From Adenanthera pavonina (lineage: Eukaryota > Streptophyta > Magnoliopsida > Fabales > Fabaceae), in assembly GCA_026686845.1 (NCBI GenBank), contig JAIVEN010000018.1, positions 12,185,001 to 12,249,000 on the forward strand: a DNA stretch of 64,000 nucleotides, written 5' to 3'. Made by a program: the position numbers and the translations under genes. This document shows, in pieces, positions 23,386-32,455 of the stretch (within the stretch, counting starts at the first letter, position 1; every line of letters starts with the position of its first letter). The notes below the pieces were generated by a model. That model saw only the letters and a program-made list of their open reading frames with translations. It made no database searches and had not been told where the DNA came from.

Positions 23386-24777
23386 TTACAATTCATTGGG
23401 ATTTACCATTCCTAATTCTCTTCTTATTTTGCAATGCCTGTCTTCTGGTAGAGGTTTGGTGAGTATATCAGCTACTTGATCCTCTGTTGGGATGTATTCC
23501 AGCTTAACTTCTCCTTTCAGAACGTGATCCCTTATGAAGTGGTGCCTAACCTCAATATGTTTCGTCCTTGAGTGCATGACAGGATTCTTAGTGATATTTA
23601 TGGCACTTTGATTATCACACATGATAGGTATCTCCTTCATTTTAACCTCAAAATCAGCATCAGTGTATCCTTTGAGATCTTCTCCATTGCCTTTTTGATA
23701 CCAAAGACCCATCTGTGATGTTCCAATGAGATATCTGAAAATTCTTTTCACAGCTGTTGCATGGGTCTCTTTGGGGCATGATTGGAACCTTCCACACATA
23801 CAGACACTGAACATAATGTCAGGTCTGCTGGCAGTTAAGTACAGCAGGGATCCAATCATTCTTCTGTACTGAGTAATGTCAAACATCTTCCCATTCTCAT
23901 CCATGTCTAGTTTGGTTGCAGTAGCCATAGGTATTCCCATTGGCTTGGCATTCTCCATTCCAAACTTCTTTAGCAGCTCTTTCAGATACTTGGATTGGCT
24001 GAGGAAGATGCCATCATCTCGCTGTCTGATTTGCAGTCCAAGGAAGAAATTGAGTTCACCCATCATAGACATCTCGAATTCTCCCTGCATTAACTCAGAA
24101 AATTTCTTGCAAAGAGCCTCATTAGTAGCACCGAAAATAATATCATCAACATAAATTTGAACAATTAGTAAATCTTTATTTTCTTTCTTAGTAAATAAGG
24201 TTGTGTCAACTTTGCCTCTATTGAATCCTTTTTCACTTAGAAAATTGCTCAGTCTCTCATACCATGCTCTAGGGGCTTGTTTTAAACCATAAAGAGCTTT
24301 CTTCAGTTTATAAACATGGTTTGGTTTTGTAGAATCCTCAAAGCCTGAAGGTTGATCTACATAGACCTCTTCCATGATATATCCATTCAGAAAGGCACTT
24401 TTTACATCCATTTGATATAGTAAAATGTTTTTCATGCATGCATATGCCAGCAGTATTCTTATGGCCTCTAGTCTTGCTACTGGTGCAAAGGTTTCTTTAA
24501 AATCAATGCCTTCTTCCTGGTTATACCCTTTAGCAACTAGTCTAGCTTTATTTCTAATTATTGTTTCAGATTCATCAAGTTTATTTCTAAAAACCCATTT
24601 GGTACCAATAACAGGATGATTTCTGGGCCTTGGTACTAAATCCTAAACGTGATTTCTTTCAAACTGATTCAGTTCATCTTGCATAGCCAAAATCCAGTAA
24701 TCATCAGTTAAGGCTTCTTTAGCACATTTGGGTTCAATTTGAGAAATGAAAGCACAGTTTAGCATTTGATCCCTTAA
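23386..24777 (-). pseudogene. pol: reverse transcriptase and deleted RNase H (element A2)
   Basis: After the amber codon at 24778 the frame continues LRDQMLNCAFISQIEPKC, QDELNQFERNHV, a TAG at 24643-24645 (a Trp codon in element 1), then an open stretch: MDVKSAFLNGYIMEEVYVDQ (24376-24435), QAPRAWYERL, the catalytic IYVDDIIFGATN near 24130-24165, the RT end RPDIMFSVCMCGRFQSCP, and RNase H starting GYTDADF at about 23665. There the sequence jumps from DADF to EVKMKEIPIMCDNQSA, leaving out about 65 codons that element 2 retains, including the DRKSTSGT and VEVEY stretch with an RNase H acidic residue. The end is GMVNPNEL with a stop at 23386. RT itself is nearly open, but RNase H should be inactive. 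Confidence 0.9.
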
Positions 24778-26340
24778 CTATTTTCTGGTTTTGACTCTCT
24801 CTTGAACATCCCCTATCACTTGATCAACAGGGTGATTCCTTTGATATCTCCAAGCTCTAGGGAGTTCTTGAGATATTTCTTCATTTTCATCAAACTCTTG
24901 CTCCTGGATATCTTCCTCTGTGTTAACAGATTTAGGTATCTTTGGAGATTCTGTTTTATTTTTATCAGAAATGCCTAGTTTTTCAAAATTGAAAGCAAGA
25001 TCATCCTCATTGGCAATATGTTTTGAAACAGTTTCATTTTCAATGAAAACCACATGCACAGATTCTTCTATCACATTTGATCTTTTGTTATAAACTCTAT
25101 ATGCCTTACTCCTACTAGAATAGCCCAGAAATATACCTTCATTGGATTTGGCATCAAACTTACCCAGATTTTCTTTTCCGTTGTTATGGACGAAGCATTT
25201 GCATCCAAACACATGGAGATGGGACAGATTTGGCTTTCTCCCCTTATACAACTCGTATGGAGTCTTTCCAAGGATGGGTCTGATGTAGGCTCTGTTGATG
25301 ATGTAACTTGCTGTGTTCACTGCATCAGCCTAAAACACTTGAGAAAGTTCCTTCTCATTCAGCATAGCTCTGGCCATCTCCCCAATAGTTCTGTTCTTCC
25401 TTTCTACTACTCCATTCTGTTGAGGAGTCCTAGGAGCTGAGAAGTTGTGGTCAATTCCATGCTCACTGCAGTACTCCAGGAAGTATGCATTTTCAAATTC
25501 TCCTCCATGATCTGACCTGATAGACACAATAGAAATACCTTTCTCATTTTGCACTTTCTTAGCTAAGGTTACAAATGCATCAAAGGTATCACTTTTAGAG
25601 AAAAGAAATAATGTCCAAGTGAATCTAGAATAATCATCTACAATTACAAGCACATACAGATTACCACCAAGACTCTTTACCCTAGAAGGTCCAATTAAGT
25701 CCATATGCAGCAACTCAAGTGGTCTTGTTGTGGTAACTATGTTCTTAGATTTGAAGGATGATTTAATTTGTTTTCCTTTTAAGCATGCATCACATTCTTT
25801 ATCCTTTTCAAAAGATATTTTTGGCAAACCAGTAACTAGCTCATTTTTAACCAGTTTAGACAATTGATTCATATTAACATGAGCTAATCTCCTCTGCCAT
25901 AACCAACTATCGTTATTTTGACTAATTAAGCACACAAAATCTAAGGGAGGAAGTTCATCAAGATCAATAGTATAACAGTTACCATCCCTTTGAGCTTTTA
26001 AGATTACTTTGTGATCACTTTTTCTGATGACTAGGCAAAACTTTGAGTCAAACAGCACCCAGTTTCCTCTATCATAGGTTTGTCTTACGCTCAGCAGATT
26101 GTGGTTGAGGCCAATTACAAACAGCACCTCTTCAATGGATGTTTCTGGATTTTTCCCCACAATGCCAATGCCAATGATTTTACCATATTGATCACCTCCA
26201 AAGGTCACCTTTCCTCCTTTCTTGTCTCTAAGGGTGATGAACTTCTCCTTATCACCAGTCATGTGGCTTGAGCAGGCACTGTCCATATACCATTTGCTGC
26301 TCTTCTTAGCTTTAAGACAGACCTGCAAGTCAATATTCAT
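24778..26340 (-). pseudogene. pol: protease and integrase (element A2)
   Basis: Begins at the ATG at 26338-26340, overlapping the gag TGA. Protease signature YMDSACSSHMTGDKEKF near 26240-26290. Integrase zinc-binding region LWQRRLAHVN...CDACLKGKQ near 25790-25915, with the first His changed to Gln. The DDE catalytic residues are visible in LLHMDLIGPSR, IRSDHGGEFEN and NGVVERKNRTIG. A Trp-to-stop TAG at 25330-25332 (SQVF then stop) interrupts it. The C-terminal GKTPYELYKGRKPNLSHLH continues at 24778-25320 to KTRK and the amber codon at 24778-24780. Protease would mature the particle and integrase would insert the cDNA. Confidence 0.9.
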
Positions 26341-28136
26341 GTTTTCCTTTTAGGTACCCAAATTTGCTTGGGTCCTTTTTGGTTAGTAGATCTTTCCCTA
26401 GATGCAGATGCAACTCTGGCAACCCATTCAACTTTCCTGCTAAGTCCATTTTTCTTTAAAATATAGGAACTTGAAATGTGTCCCTTTTTGTTGCAGAAAT
26501 GGCAGGTAGTGAAGGGACTACTAGATTGAGAGGCAGGAAGAAAACAATGCAGATAATACTTCTGTTTAGCATGCCTTGGTTGATTATATGTCTCAATATG
26601 AGGTGATGCACTATTTTTCTTATTATTGCTCTCAGCATGCGTAAAATGTCTCCTGTATGCATTTTGGTTTTTCTTCCTAATTTTTTCTTTGACAGCACAT
26701 GGATCATAGCCAAGACCAGCTTTTCCTTGTGAAATTCTTTGGCTCCCCATCAAGGCAAACAACATATCTTTACCTCTAGTGAGCCTAGACATGCTTTTAA
26801 CTAAGTAATCATTAGTTTGCTTAAGTTCAGTGCATGAAGTACAGTAAACAGATTCAGCAGTAGGTAAAGAAGTAATTTCAGAGATTGTGCTTTATGATTC
26901 CAGCTTGTTTATCTTCTTCTTTGCCAGTTTTAGTTCTTTAGCAACTTTAATGAAATCATCATGAAGCTCATGAAATGCATCCAGTAATTCAGAATAGGAA
27001 GGTTCAGATTCATATACCTCTTCTTCCTGATCACTGCTGCATGAGGGAGTGGCTTCTTCAGAAGCAAGTGCCATCAGACAAATGTTGGCAATCTCATCTT
27101 CATCTTCTTCTTCCTCATCTGAGCTGTTGCCCTATATGGATGAGATGTAGGCTTTCTTCCTCTTCCCTTTGTCAGCAACTTTCTTTTCTTTTTCTTGCTT
27201 CTTGAGGAATTGGGGGCATTCCCACTTTATGTGTCCCTGCTTCTTGCACTCATAACAAGTTACAGGTTCTTTTGCCTCTTTCTTGCTTTCTCCAGCAGCT
27301 CCCTTCTTGAAGAATCTCTTGTTCTTCTTCTTGCTGTAGAATCTTTCGAATTTTCTGACCATCATAGCCAGAGTTTCCTCATCTAGCCCATCCTCTTCGT
27401 CAGATTCTTCTTCCTTTTCATCAGCAGCTTTGAGGGCAAGGCCTTTCTTCTTTCTGTCCATCCCAGCTTCCTTGAGAGCTTTGATTTTTCCTTCATACTC
27501 TTCAAGGCCGCCAAAGAGAGCTGTGACAGAGGCCATTGATTCTCCTCTGGCTTCTTCTATTGCTGTCACCTTGGGCTGCCATTCCAGAGGGAGTGCTCTG
27601 AGAATTTTTCTCACTTTCTCTCATTGAGTGTATTCCTTTCCTAGGCTCTTTAGTTGATTCACAATGAGAGTGAATCTCTTTTGGAGCTCCTTTATAGTTT
27701 CTCCTTCAGCCATTCTGAAGCTCTCATACTCTCCAATGCATGTATTGAGTCTGTTCTCCCTGACCCCAGATGTCCCTTCATGTGCAATCTGCAGAGTGTC
27801 CTACATCCCTTTTGCAGTGCTGCATTGTGAGACCCTGTAGAATTCGTCCTCGTTCAGGGCACTGACTAAACAATGCTTTGCTTTAAAATTCAGTAGGACT
27901 CTCCTTCTGTCTTCATCATTCCACTCTGCTTCCAGCTTCTCTTTGTATCTTCCATCTTCAGTTAGAGCCATTGGGACGAAATCTCCTTTATCAATGACTG
28001 ACCAGATGTCAAGATCAATTGATTGGAGGTAGATCTGCATCCTCATCTTCCAGTACCCATAATGCTCTCCACTGAAGCCTGGTGGTCTGTTAGTGTTGTT
28101 TCCTTCAGGAAGTATACTCTCTCCAAAGCCAGCCAT
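26337..28136 (-). pseudogene. gag (element A2), interrupted by four stops
   Basis: The chosen start is the ATG at 28134-28136, giving MAGFGESILPEGNNTNRPPG. An in-frame ATG 54 bases upstream overlaps the PBS area and is less likely. Then WKMRMQIYLQSIDLDIWS, a central capsid-like helical region (RALPLEWQPKVTAIEEARGE), knuckle 1 CYECKKQGHIKWEC (intact CX2CX4HX4C) near 27220-27260, an acidic stretch, a coiled coil (FIKVAKELKLAKKKINKLE), and knuckle 2 CHFCNKKGHISSSY, where the last Cys is Tyr. Stops: 27801-27803 (Trp expected), 27621-27623, 27132-27134 (Trp expected) and 26892-26894 (Gln in element 1). Ends WVPKRKT with TGA at 26337-26339. Capsid/nucleocapsid in active relatives. Confidence 0.88.
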
Positions 28137-28177
28137 CTTTGTTCCCAGACTGTAAAATCCTTTGAATGGGAATCCGG

Positions 28178-28189
28178 GCTCTGATACCA
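28178..28189 (-). other. primer-binding site (element A2)
   Basis: The minus strand reads TGGTATCAGAGC two bases from the 5' LTR end. It matches the 3' end of initiator Met tRNA and is identical to the sites at 4659 and 32444. Confidence 0.92.
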
Positions 28190-28191
28190 CT

Positions 28192-29919
28192 TGTTAACAA
28201 GGCTGACTTCCCAAGATGGGGGGTAAATTGGGAAGATTGAAATTTTTCTGCACAAAATGAAGTGGGTGAAGATATCACAGTATAATGAAAATAATGACTA
28301 AAACAGAGTAAGCTGATAAGTAAGGATAAGGAGAAGAAAACTCAGTGATTTATCCTGGTTCGGTCTATCCACTTGACCTACGTCCAGTCCCCAAGACAAC
28401 TCTTGAGATTTATCCACTATATAGCAAGAATTTCAACGGGCTTCTTGCTAATGCCACAGTACATGAGTATGCTCTGTTTCTGAGCTCTCTCAAACTCTCC
28501 AAGCACTTTCTCTATGTGCTTCCCAATCCCCTTGTGAATTCCCCTCACAAGTAAATCTATCTTCCAGATAAAGAGTAGATTGTTTACAAAGATACAACTC
28601 TCTTGAATAGAGTAGATATGAAGGTTAAAGTACAGATAATGAAGTTGAGAGGGTAAAAGCTTTTGAGAAGAAGATTCAGCAGAAATTCGGTATATACAAG
28701 TTTGATTTTTTTTTACCCACAACTTCAAATGATGTTACTTTTATAGTTTTAGGTCTCAAGTATCCGTTAGAGACTTAAATCTATCCGTTGGGGAAGTTAT
28801 CCAACGGTTACTCTAAAAACTATCCGTTTACCAACCGTATTTAATGTTTCTAACACACTGAAATTCGAATTTTGGTTGGTCAACAGATGAATTTCGAAGG
28901 AACCGAAGATTAAGGCTTCCAATGTTAAAATACGAAGTTCGTCTGTCCATAGAGTGAAATTCGAATTTTGAAATTTATAAAATATTTTCACAATGTGACA
29001 TACGAATTTTCAAGAAGAAAGTTTTTCTGTAAATCGTGAACAGTGTTGTCAATTTGCTACAATACCCTCGAAATTCAAATTTTGGATTCCCAAAATTCGT
29101 CTGTCCATTGAACGTTCAAAGAGGTACAGTAGTTCACTTTCTTCGAAATTCAAATTTTGACAGAGTGAAATTCGTCTGTCAGAGATCAATTTTGAAACTT
29201 AATTTCTTCTTGATTTCAGATGAACTTTAACATAGTTTCAGACGAATTTCTTCTGTTTTCTCAAGTTGTGTTTTGTCTGAAATTCGAATTTTGAAAGAGT
29301 GAAATTCGAATGTCACAAAGAAGCTCCTTTCAGACTTATATGAAAATTCGAATGTTGCAAAGTCAAAGTTCGTCTGTCAGAGAGCATTTTTCAAACTCAA
29401 TTTCTTCTTGATTTTAGATGAACTTTAACATAGTTTCAGACAAATTTCTTTAGTTTTCACAAATTGCATTTTGTCTGAAATTCGAATTTTGAAACTGTAA
29501 AGTTCGTCTGTCACAAAAAGGCTTCTTTCAGACTTGATGAAAATTCGAATTTTGAAAGACCAAAATTCGTATGACAGAGAGACATCTCTTTAGACTTGTT
29601 CAGTTTTAGCTCGAAATTCGAATTTCCAAAGGCAAAGTTCGAATTTCCAACTTGACAGTTCAGTTTAAACTTTCAAACTTTGTCTGTTTGTGAGTATTTT
29701 TCAAATAAGAAAAGATTTAATTTCAAATCAAGGTTTGAAAACATCTTTTTCTTAAATCAAAATCTTTTACCCAATCACAACTAAAACTAAAGATCTTACA
29801 AGAGATCTAACAGTAAATACTCAGAAAATCTTCACTTGAAACAACTTTGATCTCCTTTGATATCTTCAATCCAAGCTCTTGAGTGTTAGCTGGGAATCAT
29901 CAAAACTCTTGATTCAACA
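28192..29919 (-). repeat. 5' LTR of element A2 (1728 bp)
   Basis: Boundaries TGTTAACAAGGC (28192) and GATTCAACA (29919), next to the PBS on one side and CTCAT on the other. The U3 part (about 28850-29700) holds about ten modules of the AAATTCGAATTTTG / AAGTTCGTCTGTCAGAGAG type. R-U5 would span roughly the last 500 bases before the PBS. Confidence 0.95.
28738..28746 (-). promoter_or_regulatory. TATA-box of the A2 5' LTR promoter
   Basis: The minus strand reads CTATAAAAG. Equivalent positions in other A LTRs read CTATAAATATAAC (for example plus strand near 34228 and minus strand near 5215), so the motif is conserved across subfamilies. Transcription would start about 25-35 bases further along the minus strand. 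Inferred from motif and position only. Confidence 0.6.
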
Positions 29920-30485
29920 CTCATGACCCCATTCCAGCAGATGCTCAAGAGTCAATCCTATCCCAGCAAGAATCTGAGAAAGTGGAAAGATTAGTGGCAG
30001 CCGTCTCCACTTCTCCATTCATGCAGGCTGCCCTAAATGAAGAAAGGAGCATTGTGCCTTTTGTTGATTTAGAAGCCATTGCACACACTGCTCTCCTACA
30101 AGCTTAGAAACAAAGGCTTGAAGAAATGTTTCCTCCTCCTACTCCCTCACATGTTACATATTATGGTTTCTCGGAGGAAAGAAGGGCACAATTGGCAGTT
30201 ACAAGGCAAGAAATTTCTGAACTTCTTGAGATTTCTGATGACGAAGATGAAGACACAAGTTCTGAAGTTTCTGGGTCCTTACCAAAGCTCAATCCAAAAA
30301 CACCTTTTGTCCCTGTGCCTCTTCAAGCTATTCCAATGTCTCAGATCCCTCCTCCTGCTGGTTTTGTTCACCTTTCCGATGATGCCAAAAAGGGGGAGAA
30401 GAGTGAGCAAACTGGAAAGTCTGCTGCTGAGCCTTCTGGAAAGACTTATAGCAAGAAGACCAAGACCAAGTCAAAGAAAAAGTGA
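29920..30485 (+). pseudogene. ORF3 C-terminal part of element A3
   Basis: Continues the frame of 18114-18161: DPIPADAQESILSQQESEKV, then NEERSIVPFVDLEAIAHTAL, one TAG near 30104 (Gln or Arg expected), EEMFPPPTPSHVTYYGFSEE, an acidic Ser/Asp/Glu stretch, QIPPPAGFVHLSDDAKKGEK and a basic end KKTKTKSKKK with TGA at 30483-30485. Closely parallel to the ORF3 C-terminus of A2, with Pro-rich, acidic and basic segments. The N-terminal half of an ORF3 is found inverted at 32456-35138. Confidence 0.8.
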
Positions 30486-30764
30486 TTAGATCTTTTGCTT
30501 GAGTCCTCTTGTAGTGTTGCTTTGTGTTTCTGTTGTTGTGTACTGTGTTCTGTAATGTTTTGCATTAATTGGTTCTTGTAAAAGTGACATTTAATGAAAT
30601 GAAAGAATTCCTTGGTTGCAATGATATGTTCTTGCTAATCTTTGAATCTCTTTACTTGATCTACTATACATGATATCTTTTGAAATATAATACATATGTT
30701 AAGGGGGAGCTTGTTAAAGCAAACCCAAGTACTAATCCAGTTTATAAATTGTTTTGTCATCATC
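30486..30764 (+). other. 3' non-coding region of element A3
   Basis: About 280 bases between the ORF3 stop and the polypurine tract, ending with 'agggggagcttgttaaagc' and 'ttttgtcatcatc'. Same layout as in A2. Confidence 0.6.
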
Positions 30765-30778
30765 AAAAAGGGGGAGAA
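30765..30778 (+). other. polypurine tract (element A3)
   Basis: AAAAAGGGGGAGAA directly before the LTR start TGTTGAATCAAG at 30779. Confidence 0.9.
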
Positions 30779-32441
30779 TGTTGAATCAAGTGTTTTGATG
30801 ATTCCAAACCAACCTTTAAGAGCTTGGAGTAAAGATATCAAAGGTGCACAAAAGGTTTCAAGTGAAGAAATTTGGAGAAATCAGTGCAAGAATAGATGTA
30901 GAATGTTTAGTTATGTTTTAATTTGAGTAAAAGACTTTGATTTGGTGAAAAGATGTTTTAAAACCTTGATTCTATGTTAATTCATGTAATATTTGAAAAA
31001 CACTCTCCAACAGACGAAGTTTGAAAGGTTTACACTAATCTGCTGTTTTGAAAATTCGAACTTTACCTCTGGAAATTCGAATTTTGTATTGAAAATGAAC
31101 AAGTCTGAAAAGAGCCCTTCTCTGATAGATGAATTTTGTATTTCAAAAATTCAAACTTTGACCTATGTCTGAAAAGAGTATGAAAAGAGCCCTTCTCTGA
31201 CAGACGAACTTTGGTGTTGAAAATTCGAATTTCATACAAAATGTAACTTATGAAAATTGAAAAATTCGTCTGAAAATATGTCAAAGTTCATCTGAAAACA
31301 AGTTTAGAAAGAGCTTTAAATTTGCCCACTGACAGACAAACTTTGAACATGAAAATTTGAATTTCACAAACACAGCTTGTGAGTCTGTTGTGTTACATAC
31401 AAATGACAATATTCATAAATTTGAATTTTAAAGTAAGTCTGAAAAAGAGGTCTCTCTGACAGACGAACTTTGCCCTTTGAAAATTTGAATTTTGAATTCA
31501 TGAACTATAGTGCCTCATTGAACCAGCTTCTGACAAACGAATTTTGGGGTTCCAAAATTTGAATTTCGAAGGCACTGTAGCAAATTGAATTTACTGTTCA
31601 CACTTGACAGAACAACTTTAAACATGGAAATTCATATGTTCCAATATACAATCATTTTCTAAAAATGAAAATTTGAATTTTGATTCATAACAGACGAACT
31701 TCAGATATTCAACAATGAAGTCTTTAGCCTTCAGTTTCTGTAAAATTCGTCTGTTGACCAACGGAAATTCGAATTTCAGAATGTCAGAAGCATTAAATGC
31801 AGTTGGTTAATGGATAGTTTTTCAGAGTAACCGTTGGATAACTTCTCCAATGGATAGATTTTGTCTCTAACGTATAGTTGAGACCTAAATCTATAAATAT
31901 AATATCATTTGAAGTTGTGTAAAACAATTTTAACTTTATATATACCAAAACTCTGCCAAATCATCTACTCAAAGTCTCTTACTCTCAAACTTCAATATTT
32001 GTACTCCAACTTTCATATTGACTCTGATTGAGAGAGTTTATTAGCTGTACACAATCTTATCTTCATCTGGAAGAAAGATTTTCTTATGAGGGGATATCAC
32101 AAGGGATTGGGGAAGCACTAAGTGAGAGTGTAAAGAGTGAAAGTGTGAGCTCTAGAAACAGAGCATCAACTTTGTACTGAGGCATTTGCAAGAAGCCCAC
32201 TGAATTCTTGCAGAATAGTGGAAAATCTCAGGTGGTAACTTGGGGACTGGACGTAGGTCAAGTTTCAACCGAACCAGGATAAATATTTGAGTCTTCTCTT
32301 CCCTACTGTTACTTTTACTATTTATTCATTTATACTTTGTTTTACCATCATACTTTGCTTTCTTCATTTTCTTTACATTTTGTAGAAAAATCTTTAATCT
32401 TCCCAATTCACTCCCCTCTTGGGAAGCTAGCTTATCCAACA
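30779..32441 (+). repeat. LTR of element A3 (1663 bp), bounded by both a polypurine tract and a PBS
   Basis: From TGTTGAATCAAG to GCTTATCCAACA. The polypurine tract on the left marks a 3' LTR. The primer site on the right marks a 5' LTR. Carrying both is expected for a one-LTR circle, a tandem, or a recombinant. Typical U3 modules lie at 31000-31780, with a TATA-like 'ctataaatataatatc' near 31895. Confidence 0.9.
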
Positions 32442-32443
32442 AG

Positions 32444-32455
32444 TGGTATCAGAGC
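32444..32455 (+). other. primer-binding site next to A3 LTR
   Basis: TGGTATCAGAGC two bases after the LTR end. The expected gag leader does not follow. Inverted ORF3 sequence starts at 32456. Confidence 0.88.

Larger units (their letters stand above)
18162..29919 (-). mobile_element. full-length SIRE-like Ty1/copia element A2 (11,758 bp)
   Basis: The only delimitable full-length copy in the window. LTRs are at 18162-19890 and 28192-29919, the target duplication CTCAT lies on both sides, with PBS and polypurine tract in place. Internal order on the minus strand is gag, protease, integrase, RT, RNase H, ORF3. I count roughly 27 differences between the LTRs (about 98.4% identity), so insertion is recent. 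Yet gag, pol and ORF3 all carry stops or frameshifts and RNase H has lost about 65 codons. It inserted into ORF3 of element A3. Confidence 0.93.

Noticed and set aside
28178..28189. Match to initiator Met tRNA as a tRNA gene
   Set aside because: Only the 3'-end complement (primer site) is present, and no cloverleaf can be formed.
28850..29700. Regularly repeated short palindromes resembling a CRISPR array
   Set aside because: Spacing is irregular, the repeats are degenerate, the same array occurs in every LTR copy, and the context is a plant LTR retrotransposon.
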